Origin: Acanthaster planci
Lineage: Eukaryota > Echinodermata > Asteroidea > Valvatida > Acanthasteridae
DNA length: 64,000 bases
Assembly (NCBI RefSeq): GCF_001949145.1
Contig: NW_019091414.1
Span: 1,078,819-1,142,818, forward strand
Direction of reading: 5' to 3'
Part shown: piece by piece, positions 23,001 through 35,000 of the stretch
Layout of the letters: the number at the start of each line of letters is the position of its first letter
How positions within the stretch are numbered: position 1 is the first letter of the stretch
Made by a program: the position numbers and the translations under genes
Notes under the pieces: model-generated
What the model saw: only the letters and a program-made list of their open reading frames with translations
Databases searched by the model: none
Told to the model about the DNA's origin: nothing

Positions 23001-26000
23001 ATTTAATTTTAGAAAATCTATTGTTGGGGAATTTGTTGAAAACCAGCGGCCGTCGTGTTGCACCCCGTCTCGGCTTCATCTGGTGAACAATGCCCGGAAC
23101 TCAGTCCAGTACACTGACTTGGTGCACCCCCAAGCCCACAAAAGGAAGTTCAGTCGTGCAGAACGGCTCTTTTGTCAAAAACAAACTGCTTTTAGTGAAG
23201 TTTACTATATTTAGCAAAACAAGTTGCCGGTATTTTGGGCATGTCGTGCCTATTTTGAAAACATTTAGCAGCTGGTGATTATAGTAACTGTGCAATTTTA
23301 GTGACAATGAGAAATACGGTATGTGTAATCCGTTTTGTTTGTGGTGGGGGAGGGGCTAATTACAAAACAGGTGGCGAGAAAGTGCATGATATGACCCACT
23401 TGCACAAGATCATTGATTTAGTATTGTTCAGGAATGAACTCGTTCAGTATGTTGCCAGCAACCCTTCTTGAAAGCCTACCTCAACTGCAGTTAACCAGTC
23501 ACTCAGTCATACACCAGAGTTTAGGCATGAAGGACCCATGCTAAGGCAATGTGCTATGTCAACATCACAATCCTGGAGACATCATAGTACTCCCAAGATC
23601 AGGTGAGCCAATTTGTGTTGCTTAACCCTAACCATGCTTAACCCAACTAGGTTATGCAGGATTTCAATGGTCCCTAGGGGGTCAGGGTTCATAGGGCAAC
23701 CATACATTTGTTCTCTGTGGTCAAGGTATGTTACCTGTACATCATGAAAGCTTATGATTTATATTAACATACGTGTATGACAAAATAAAGTATCCGCTTG
23801 CATTTGAGCCTGCAATTCAAGGCACACATCATTTCCTTGACTGTCGATCCCTAATGTAACTGCATCAGTTAACTGATGAGTATTCCAGATTTCATTGAAA
23901 TTGTTGCTTTATTTGAGTGCAAACCTGTATGTACATGTACGTACCCGTGGATGATGGAAAATCCTATTACCCTTACAAACTCCTCAAGAGGTAGGGGAGA
24001 TTTTTGGTTGAGGATTTAGTATTGTACATAAGACCCAGCCATTATTGGAGGACTTTGAAAAAATCTGCCAGGTTTGTTGCACTTCGGGTTAACTTACAGT
24101 TTGATAACTTATCATGTACCAGTATTGGGTGGCATAACTAGGGGGATATGGAAGGTTTGCACCCAACCCGAGGCCTGTGCTGCCCCCTCCAGCCTATGCT
24201 CCTCCCCTCCCACTCAGACACTAGAGAAGGAATAGACTGATTGCGCCTGCTAAATCATGTGACCTATAGTGGGTATCAACCCCACAGCAACATTTGGTTG
24301 GAATGTTGTTTACAAACAATACAACGAAGTTGTGGGACATGCATAGCACCTAGCACATCAGCAGTCCAAATACGGTACCAACCGGTACTGTCGACTTTAT
24401 TTTTGGTAAGTAATACTATTGAAACACACATGTACTTTGCTTTGGGTGGATGCAGTGTTTGTTGATTTTTAATACCCATCATTGGTTGCATGACGTAGTG
24501 GGCGCAATCGGTCTATTCGTCCGGTGATAGTCCACTTTGGTCAGTGTTTTTACTGTAACAAGCCCAAGGAGTGCCCCTCCCAGAAAATTACTGACTCCAG
24601 AAGTGTCCCCCTGCAAAATGTGCTTCAGTTACACCACTGGTGATACTAAGCTATTGTAATAGAATTGTGTCAATACTATCAAAGCAGCTTGTGAAATTAT
24701 TCTCCAAAATTACATGATATGCAAAATGGAGACTTGACCCACAAAATCTGAGACAGACCTGAACGTATAAACTTCCATAGGGTTGTCTATTGCTCTGGAA
24801 AGTCAATCATTTGTACCAGGGTGAATTTTCAAAAGCAACCAGAAATTTCAAGATAAATCTAGAAGGTACATGTATGAGTAATTGTTAACGGCAATGTAAT
24901 GGAAATTTCTGGGATACCATTCTGATAGATTTGGGAGAAAATGGGGGTTCATGTGAGCCGTCAATTTTGCAAGCAAATGGCTCCTAAGGGCTGGAATTGT
25001 ACTGGTACGTTGTGAAGGTCATGCCTGAACAGTGTACATGTACTGGTACCTTGTTCATAGTAAACAGTGGGGCATGGCTGTTTCATGGATAGTTGATGAG
25101 ACTCCTCCCCCCTACTCCCAGTTCCACCTGTCGGTCTGTTCCCTGCATCCCTTACCCCCCCTCACCTCTGCATCACTGTTGGCTGTACCCCTGGGACAGT
25201 CCTTTGTCTTGCACTACATGTAGGATAGCTAACCCTACATGTAGATGCACTTTACCCCCCTAGGGTATTCCCCAATAGCCTCTGCCTACCTGGGCTTGTA
25301 TACATAATACGCACAATGGAGTCTTTTAAGATCAATGAGCTGGAACCCCCGCCCCATCCCATACACATTTTATTGTGTGGTTTATGCAGTGTTCTGTTCC
25401 ATTCCAAACTAGAAACTAGGATTGGTGTTTAAGGTAAGCCTTCATCGCATGGAGGGGATAATTTCTTTTGTTTGGACATCTTTGAATAAAAATAGAAAGT
25501 GTACACCCATATTTTAACTCAATCTTGAACAAGCTGGCAAACCAGTAGGGTGTAGTGGCTACATGCAGAACAAAAGATCCTTTATTTCTTGGTATTGGTA
25601 GAGATTAATCATAGGTTCTTAGTAAATTGCCAAAGGATAGGTCTTGTTTGGTCAATAGTAGTGATGCAGATCAGTTTCATTTTCAACTTTTTATATGTTT
25701 CAGGATGGGATTGATAAAAAAAAAAATTGATGGAGTGACTGATAGTAGAATGGGAATGGTGGTGGTCCGTACTTACAATAGCCGAAGTTCAGGTGAACAA
25801 CCTTGGGGACGTGTCACACTTGAAGGAGCACATTTGCAGTCGTTAATCTTTGTCTTTGTTGCTAGGTTTACCTTAAAGTTTGTTTTCATGTTTTGCTTGC
25901 CAAACTTCATTTTGTACTGTTCAGTCTGCTATTTTGAAAATCAGAGCTTGAGTTTGCATGACGCTGGCAAGAGAGAAGATTATATTGGTAATCCCCATAG

Positions 26001-29000
26001 AAAATTGGCACTTCTTGATAAAGTGGAGTTTTATAGTTCTCTGCCATACAAACGGAGTACAAGTGCAGTATTTTCTAGATCGCATTGTAAAGAGTGCTAC
26101 ATGGTCGCTGTAAACCAGAGATTAGTGGTGTGTGTATTGCTGACTGTTGGGTTTGTCTGTTTCCTGTGAGGACAGAGTTTGTTCCAGTGTTGGGGTGCAC
26201 CTGTCCTTCCCTAGACCCAGTGTTTGTAGTTTCCTGGACAGTCTGGTGTCTGCAGACTCTTACTTCCTCAGATCAATTTTTCCCTCCCTCCTCTCACTCA
26301 GCTTGGGTTTGTGTCGGCAGATGGAATCCAACCAGACAACAGGCAAGATCCAAGTCGCAAATTGTGACTTCAGATATTACACAGGTGCATTCAGATAGAT
26401 GAGTCTATCATTTTTTGTTGACGGAATGAAAGAATGAGCTTTTTGTGGCTTGTCATCGTCCCAGTAGTCTGTGCTTGCTCCACCCTCAATCCCCTGGGCA
26501 AATGGAAGCATCAGATTTTTTTTGGGGGGGGAGGGGTGGAGTTTGAAGAATTTCCGTATCAAGAGATAGCCTAAGCCCTGATCATATGCATTGTCATAAG
26601 ACTATGTTTGAATAGTAATGCTCGGGACGGAAGTATCTGTTGTTAAATCACTTGTACTGTCCTGTTTTGTATGATTTTTGTGTCAACATAGTGTTGGAAT
26701 AATGTTGACTCTGTATTGAGTTGGTTTTTTAAAAACTGGTTTGTCCAAAAGTTTATTTCCAAGCACCAGTGTCTGCTGAGTTTGTAAACAGAAGGCTTGT
26801 TTGGCTAACTACTCCTTGCAAAATGTTTATTTCTGGTAAATTTGGATTTGAACTCTACAGTAGCAATGTACAAATGGCCGAGTTTCCATGGGCGACCCCA
26901 CCCTAGTTTTCTATTATGTTTTGCCACTGCACTGTTGCAGTAGCTTGCATCCATCTTCTCTTGAAAAGATCAGGTTCCAGTCTGATAAATCCAGAAGGGG
27001 CTTTGTGCAGATGTTCATGCATAGATTTGTAGAGGATTTGCATGTGGAGTAAGATACACCTGCAGTGGTAGTGCCACGAACAATGAAAAGTACATGTACA
27101 TGTTTCTTTTCAACAGTAAAATGCAGCATTCATTTTAACCAAACAATAACTCTGAACAAGTGTCAGTCTAACGCAGTAACTTTTTTTGGAGGGGGGAGCT
27201 AACTTCAAACAATTATTTTGAAACAAGTTTCTGGAAGGGGCATTCATATTCTTGTACTCAGTCGAGCTTTTAACCTGGAATAAAATTCTGCATCTGTCTT
27301 TTTTTCCTAGTCTGGCCCCAGGTCTTATGTGGGTTTTATTGCATATTTATCATCCCCTATAAGAGTGATTTGTAGATCTGTGAATGATGCCCTCCCCTTG
27401 TAGAGAGAGGAATTCTGTTGCTTCACTTGGCCCCCTTCTTCCCTGTTCCCATGCCCCACCCATCCAAACCCTCCATCACCCCTGTTTCATTGTCGTCATT
27501 GCCAACCGTTGGTTCCTATTTCCTCCAGTGTGTGGGATTCATTGTCGCACTCACACCAGGAAGGAAGTGCTGTGTATCGATTTCCGTCTTGACACCTGAG
27601 GTTGTACTGGTTGGGTTAATTGTCCGACACCCGTGACCGACGCCTGTGACCCCACCCACAGAGCCCATTGACCCCAGACACACCACGTGTTATGATTTAT
27701 AAGTCCATGCATTTGATGAACAATACCACCATCAGCAGACAACCCTGGCTATGTTTGCGATGTGCATTGACTTGGTACAGATAAATTCTGCTGTATCTCC
27801 TCAATGATACATTTGATTGTTGATTTAATTAGGACATTTTATTTTCTTTACATGACAAAATATTACCAGCTTACTCGGATGGGGTTCAGGCCTAAGACCT
27901 GTTGCATGTGAATGTCTTGCCTGAGGCAGTTGGCTGATTCAAATATGATAGCAACAGGTACCATAGTCATTTTTTTAGTGGAATTTCGCATAATGGGGTG
28001 TAAGTTTCAAACATTGGATTTTGCTTCCAGTTTGATTGATTTTTTGTTCATCATTGGTACTTGTCACAAGGGCTTAAACTCTCCTTGTACTCCTCCCGAA
28101 TTTAGTTTACTTTACAATGACACAGAATTATTTCTGTCCGAGATGATTTTTCTTCAAATTCAAATAAGCACATCTTTTTCAGTGAATGACACAGATTTTG
28201 CATCACCAAATTTTTCTCAGAATAATTCAGGTTGTTGTAGCGTCCAGAAGACCCCATTTCCCCACCCGCCTCCATCTCAGTGATTGTCTTCAAAATCTAA
28301 GAGTTTGCAGATTGCTTCATCCAAAAGAGTCCAACGACTGTATTAACCCAGCAGACAGCGTGTGCTCTCTACTGAGATAATCAGAATCCAAGAGACATTG
28401 TCTGCCGTTTGATCTTCCAGGGTTCAGCAGGGTACAAGCATGGACTAATGCAAAAGTGACTTGCATCTTGAAATGTTTACTGGAGTGGGCGAGGTAGCAA
28501 TCTGCTCCCTCCGTCCGCAGACTTGTAGACAATGACGTATGAATGTTAGCATGAGTGTTTATATTTTTAGGTTAGGCTAAGATTGTTGTCTATTTTCCCA
28601 CTGAGAATGAAGCAGGCTTTGGTAGTAGGATAGTCCGTTTTAGTACCTTAAGCCATTTCACACTTTGATGACGTGCCCAACTACGTCATGTAATTTCCTG
28701 GGCCGTCTGTCTATTAAGACTGAATTCCTATAGGTCATCAGACGTCGTCTGAGATACTGGGTAGTCCGCTTGTGCTTGATTGGGCTGACTAGGGAATCAA
28801 GGATCCCTTCCTTGAATAAATAGAGGACTTAGAGGGGTGGGTCTAATTTTGAAGTTAGCAAGGGACTGAAGTAATGATCTTGTTCAGTGTTAACATACTT
28901 TCTACCACTGTAACAGCGTACATGTACTGTATGTACTGCAATGTTGCGGGCTCTTTCAAGACTCATCTGGCCAATTCTCTTTTCCAGTTGTCAAGCAGTT

Positions 29001-32000
29001 GGCCAATTTGGTAGAGAATTCAATCTCTTTCAGTGACTTGCACTGTTGATGAGCAGTATCAGAGTAAATTTCAGCTGAGGTGAGTAAAGAAGGCATTTGC
29101 TAGTTGAAATCTTTGTGGAAAAAAATTAATTTATGAAAAATGTCGTGCATATGCTTAACATTTGCAAACTGTTGCGTTGAAATGTTGAGATGATTCCTTT
29201 TTTCAAATTGAAATTGTAAGATGAAATATCTGGGGAAACAAATACATGTAGAAGTGTTTGATAAAGTGTTGGAAAGTTCCTTGTGTGGACTGTTACTTCA
29301 TGTAGGCTTAGGAAATTACACGTTCTGTCCTGATATTAAAAACTTCCATTAGTTAGATGCTTGATGGACATTGGTCTTTGCCCATCATAAAGAAATTCCC
29401 TCCGTACATTGAAAGTATTTCCTCAGACTTCCTAGGCATTCTCATTGGGGACTTCAAACAACGGCATATTCTATATGTATGTACTTCAACTTGCAAGGGA
29501 TCTATCAAGCCTTGTACATGTCTAAGAGAATAGTGGTTTGGGTCATAGTATGGTACCTGCCTTGGTACTCAGCACTCAGTACTACTTCGAAGCTGATTCA
29601 TGGATGGATTTTGAAAGATAGGGGTGTTGACATGGATGGCTGGGGCTTGGGTTTAATTGTCAGTTATCCAATAGAGTGCAGATTCTGACGGATTGCATTG
29701 ATTAGAACAGATAGAGCTTTCTTCAACTTTTGGATTTGGCTGGATATTGTTAGATTCTTTTAGATTTTGCAGGTTGTTTCTAGAAAACTTTCTTTAATGC
29801 TAATAGATGCCACTGTTGTACCACAAGATGTTGACAAGTTTCCCAGTTGGTTCAAGAACTCCAGCATTCACGGTTCAACTGTCCTGTTTAGGTTTGACTC
29901 ATCTTTCTTTGATTGGTGGCTGATGGATGATTTATGTTGCTATAGACCCGTTTCTTGGCCCGTCTTTCCTGTTGTCTTTGTCTTGGGTGTCTGGGGTCTG
30001 TGTGCCTGATGGTCTGATCTGAGCACACGCCACTGCCAATGTCACTGAGGTTTGGCTAAATCTGTGGGCTGTGGTGAGAGTCGGGCTGTGGGAACCCCTG
30101 GGGGCATTCCCCTGTGGGTCACCAGACAGCAGGGGTACAGTGACTCAGGATTTAGCGCACCATTGTTAATCTGTCTCTGTTAATCCCCATTGGCTACAAG
30201 TCTCCACCGTCAAGTTTTCAAGTTGGTAGAATATGGGCATGCTGACATTTACTTGTTTTGAATAACGCATTAGAAGACATATAATGCTCTAGTGTAGACT
30301 GCTCATGAATTTTTTCCTCCTCTGCATGAATTTTGAGTCAGTGGTGGAGGTAATTTTGCAAATGAATATTGCATTGGACTAACGCTAACAGTGATTATAA
30401 TGTAATCAAGAAATATGGTAACTAAAATCGGGGTAACTGAAATCGGAATTTTCACAAATTATTTTAGAGAGACAATTTGTAGGACACCAGAAGCAATGCA
30501 CAGTGGCCACTTACTATACTTGGGCTGAATTGTCTGCATTTAACATTCAACACATATATTTCCATAGAACCTGACTATTACACTTTTCTACGTTTTCTCA
30601 AAAAAAAAAGTGAGAATTTGTAGAACTGTTTCACAGGATCTTAAATTGGCATTTGCAACCCAACCATTTGAATCAGTTGTCACTAGCATACTTTGTGCCA
30701 CATGGCCCTTTTGTGAAATTGTGACAAATAGGATGAGTAGGCATTCTTTGTTTCCATAATGGCTGTACTGCATTGACTTCAGATCATGTGCAAAGAATAT
30801 GATGATCTGTCCAGTACATAACTTGTACATAATATGAAGAAAACTGGTATATTAGATGCATGTACATGTACAATGTATGTTTTCAATGTACATGTACATG
30901 TACATGTACTAGTTGTTTTTGTAGGGAGATTGACGAAGGTTGTAGCTGGAGTTACATGCTACATATTTCTTTGGATCCAAAGCAACACCACATGAGATGT
31001 ATGAAATATGGCTACGTGCATGTAGACATGTGTGACAACACACAGTGATGTTTACCCTGTTTGTTTCAGTGTCTGAGTCAGAGATCTTGGTGTATTGAAT
31101 GTATATTTTGCAAGAAACCTTGGTTGGGCCCACTGTTCCCAAGATCCCTTAGCTTGGCATATCTCATTTGTGTGGTAATCATGGCCCATAGGCAGAGCGC
31201 GAAAGAGAGAGTGAGAGGCGAACAGTGGTAGACACACTCTGCTGAGTCCTCCCTCGGGGATACCAAAGCTAGGCCAAGCTCTCCTTCATAGAATCACCTG
31301 TCCTCGGCCCTGGCGATCTCTCCTTTTCTCTTCCTCTTCCCTGTCCAATCGCTCAACCCCCATAGAGCTAGAGTGGGATGCTCTGGCTGTTTTTCGCTCT
31401 CCCTGCATTTTGCCACAGCGGCCACATCTGCACGGCAGATTTCCCAGGCTTGAAAATGTAATTTTAGTTGTTTGCTTCAGGCTTTGCAGGGCCCCCCTGG
31501 GGAGGCGCTCACCTCCCCCGTGGAGGTTCTTAGGTAGAGCCGGGGAAGGTTATAATGCTAGCTCGGTTTGGCGCTTGGACCAGGGCCTTTCAGATTCTTA
31601 GCCAGTCTGGGCCAGGCAGCCTGCCCGAGTCTCCCCGGGGAGGGCCATGAATACTGCAGTTCCAATTTTCAATCATTTCGACGGGAGGTCCCAGTGGAGG
31701 TCTGAATGTAATTTGCCACCATCAGCGGGATATAAGCCAGGTCCATTTCCATTTGGTAAGGGTCCTGGGGGATCTCGGTCCGAGCCCAGTTGCAGCTGGG
31801 ATTGTCTTCTTTATCTTCATGCGAGTGCTCCCTGGGGGGGACCATGCCGGCTCAGCCAGCAATTTTATTTTATTTTTTTGCCAACTCCATCAGGCTAGTG
31901 GTCTGCTCTTCCCTGGCAATCTGATTGCCTCCCGGTGCCCCGCGGGATTCCTGGCTTCGTCACTGTGGCCTACTTCACTGGTGACCCATCTCCCCCTGGG

Positions 32001-35000
32001 CTGATGATCTACACCATGGCCAATAGTGACTACAACCATCTACAGGAGCGCAGCGGGCACAGCCCCAATTTAATTTCAGAGGGAAACAGAGAGATATGAA
32101 CCAATGCATAATACCGGTATATTCACCAGTACATTTTTTCTCACAATGGCACCGTTGTTTTCTTGAAATAAAAGGGCTCAGTGCATACTGACCCTAATAC
32201 ACTGTAGGTCTACAAATGTTTCTACATTCATTAAAAGATCCAAAAGCAAATCTTGGCTTTTTACACTTTTCTGTTAAATTCATTTTCAGTTGGTATAGTG
32301 ATTTGCGCTTTGACAATAAATAGTAAAAATATATGCTGAATAAAAACCAGTCACATTCACAAACATTTGTAGCGGTTGTGAAAAAACTGACCACATACAT
32401 GTACAAGTGCATTTCACTAAAGAGAAATCTGAACCAGTTGAAATATTAACCAACAGTGGAATTTAGCCCTCAGTTTAGATTTTAAATTTTTTAAAGAACT
32501 CCAAAGCATGAAGGATTTCCTCCAAAGTATGGTTGTACCGATAATATTATTGCATTGACAGTGGACTTGGTCATACGTGCCTGTATTGAAGTGAAAAGTA
32601 TGTGTACACCCTTGGTGTACATGAACATGGTACGTGAAGTGTGATTTCTCATTTTTGCGTCTGTTACGGAACCAGAACCGTGCCTCCAACAGGAATTTGT
32701 TCAGCCAAAACCTGCAGTGAGCAACCTCACACCAGGATGGATGTGGGGCTGGATCAGCCCAGGGGGGCTATTTTTGCAGGGGAAAAATAATGAAAAGCCA
32801 ACTGCTTGAATTGCCTGTCCCCCGTACTGTGAGCCCTGGCCCCCTGTTAAGCCAGGGTCATGCGCCAAACCTCACCCCACTGAGACAAGAAAATATCAGG
32901 CCTCCGCACCTTGCAGAGTCCGACCCTGGAAACAACCAGACTTTATCCACCCCCCAGGGGGAATTCTAACCCCCTGGGCAGGTCATATGTGACCATGTAA
33001 GTCTGGAGTAGTGCATTCACAGCATGGGGGAGATCAGTAAGCACGCTGGAGCCCTCATCGTAGGGGTCAAGCTGTGGTAATTGAGCTGTGGGGGCAGATT
33101 TGTACATAAAGAGCTTAATTAATTGTTAGGGTGGACAAGGGGGGACACTCCCTCCCTCTGTCATCCAGTGTGAGAAAACTCTGCTAACTTGGCAGGCAGT
33201 CTGGTTGAATTCTCTGAATTTATTGATTCCTTACAAATTTAATATCTGTGGCTGACTCAGCTGATATTGAAGATTTTTACTCCCTTATGATATCTTGGAT
33301 AAATATTGCATGTTGCAGATTGATGGAAAAGTTGATATTCCAATGTGAGGTTGTGTCATCATGATTCATGAAATTCATGTTGCGTCTTTGATGCATGTTC
33401 AAGCAAAACTATCAAAACAGTATTTTGGGGGGTACAAACCTGTGGTGTTGAAATATCAGTAATTTGGCTGCAGTGTCAAAAGAATTTCTGTTTTTAATGT
33501 CATTTCAAAGCCACCATAATCGCTTTATGATTCACATCTAATGGATATTACTGGGACATGTAAATTGTTTGAATGTTTTATTCCAAGGTGATTTATTATT
33601 TAAAAGTAAAAGGTTCAATAAACATTTTAGTGAAACAAGAAGATAAAAAATGTATGATAGGATGGAAAAATACGTGGATTGTACCAGTAGCCAGAACTGA
33701 CAACACCTGGAACCATTGGGAAGAAGGGGAGGGGATAAACAGCGAACGTTGTCACCTCAGTAGCTTACAGAAGATGGGATTGAAAATTTGGAGGTCAAAT
33801 CTCTTGCAAAAAGCCATCATCTCATTCATCAGCATTTTGAAAGAACACAGCAAGGTCTAGGCACTCTACTCAATCAGAGGTTTGGTTGTTGCTTTGTATT
33901 CTAACCCATTAAGAAAGAGTTTGCATTTGAGTTTTTTTAGGCCATGTTGGGTTCTTGTTAACTCCCAAAAGGGTTCCTGGGAAAATGCCAGAGCTACATT
34001 TAGGATTACCTATATATATGTAAATAAAAGTGTGCTATATACGCGCAAGCAGGTGTACTTTGGGAGCCTTGTATCATGTTGAAGCAACACATACATGCAA
34101 AACATACATGTAGATACAATCTGGTACCATTCCAACAGATTCAAAGATAAACCAAAAAGCAAACTTTGTGAACCATATGTTTCAATTTCCCATTCTTTAT
34201 TACCCAAGGTGACCATCAACAACCTACAACATGAATGTAAAATCTGTTATAGCATTCCCTGTAGTCTAGATTTTACTTCAAGGTTTGCCTTGATCTTTTA
34301 TAAACTTTCTTTTTCTTGTCCTAGAAATTTCTCAGTAATTTGTCTAGTTGGTGATGGATGTCCAGTCCCATAATTTGGAACTGGATTCTGATATTAACAG
34401 TCTGGTACTCGGGTACCCTAGCCTGCTGCGATGCCCAGCTGGAGTAAATTGTAAAAGAAAAGCTCCTTGCCTCAGGTTAAGACTATGAATTAGTTTTCAG
34501 TTCTATTCATGACATTTCTTTCTTTTTTTTTAATCTTGTAGGTGGTGCATTTTTGAAGGGATTAGCTATTGGTGAAGCTGGACCGTCTTCCAGACCTGAT
34601 GACATTGACGAGGACGGGCTCTCATTTTTATCAGACGACACCAAAAGCAAGAAAGGTCAGCCAAGTCATCAAAGACTTACAATCTTTGCCACAGCTAGGG
34701 AAATAATCGGGGAGGAAATATCATACAATGAACTTCCCTTTCCTGGTCGAAAAAGGCAAAATGTGACACACTATCCTGCACCCAGGCACTTGCTTCCTGT
34801 TGAAAAAAAAAATCAGGAGTTTTGTGATTTTGGGATTTGTTGTTGAGGGTATTCTTGAAAGGGAGCTAGGTACATGTGCATGCATGAGTTTGACAAAGAC
34901 TGCCTGGCTTTGCATTGGGTTACAACAGACTTGAGTGTCGTTTATGCCTGTTGTTGATGAACTTCAGAATTGTTAAGAGAAAATCTACCACTGTTAACTA

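Larger units (their letters stand above)
14023..34541 (+). other. First intron of ZNF423/521 (20.5 kb)
   Basis: The intron is bounded by GTAAGT at 14023 and TTGTAG ending 34541. No exon with convincing splice sites and family homology was found inside. It holds a LINE 3' tail (about 15930-16012), a candidate MITE (24.1-24.65 kb), a TGTACA-rich repeat (30.86-30.91 kb) and GC-rich blocks at 31.4-32.1 and 32.7-33.3 kb that stand out from the AT-rich background. Open frames such as 21911-22468 (minus) and 25627-26169 (plus) look spurious. Confidence 0.75.

Noticed and set aside
25627-26169. Plus-strand open frame of 180 codons inside ZNF423/521 intron 1
   Set aside because: It has no recognisable domain, low-complexity hydrophobic stretches, no promoter or splice context, and multiple overlapping frames. 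Probably chance.
31892-32096. Possible exon after the acceptor at 31891, with ATG at 32015 giving MANSDYNHLQERSG
   Set aside because: No donor with GT follows before the stop, the phase does not fit the phase-1 series of the gene, and there is no family resemblance.
34656-34846. Extension of ZNF423/521 exon 2 through to the in-frame stop at 34844
   Set aside because: A good GTCAGC donor at 34656 keeps phase 1 and joins exon 3 cleanly; read-through would end the protein before any finger.
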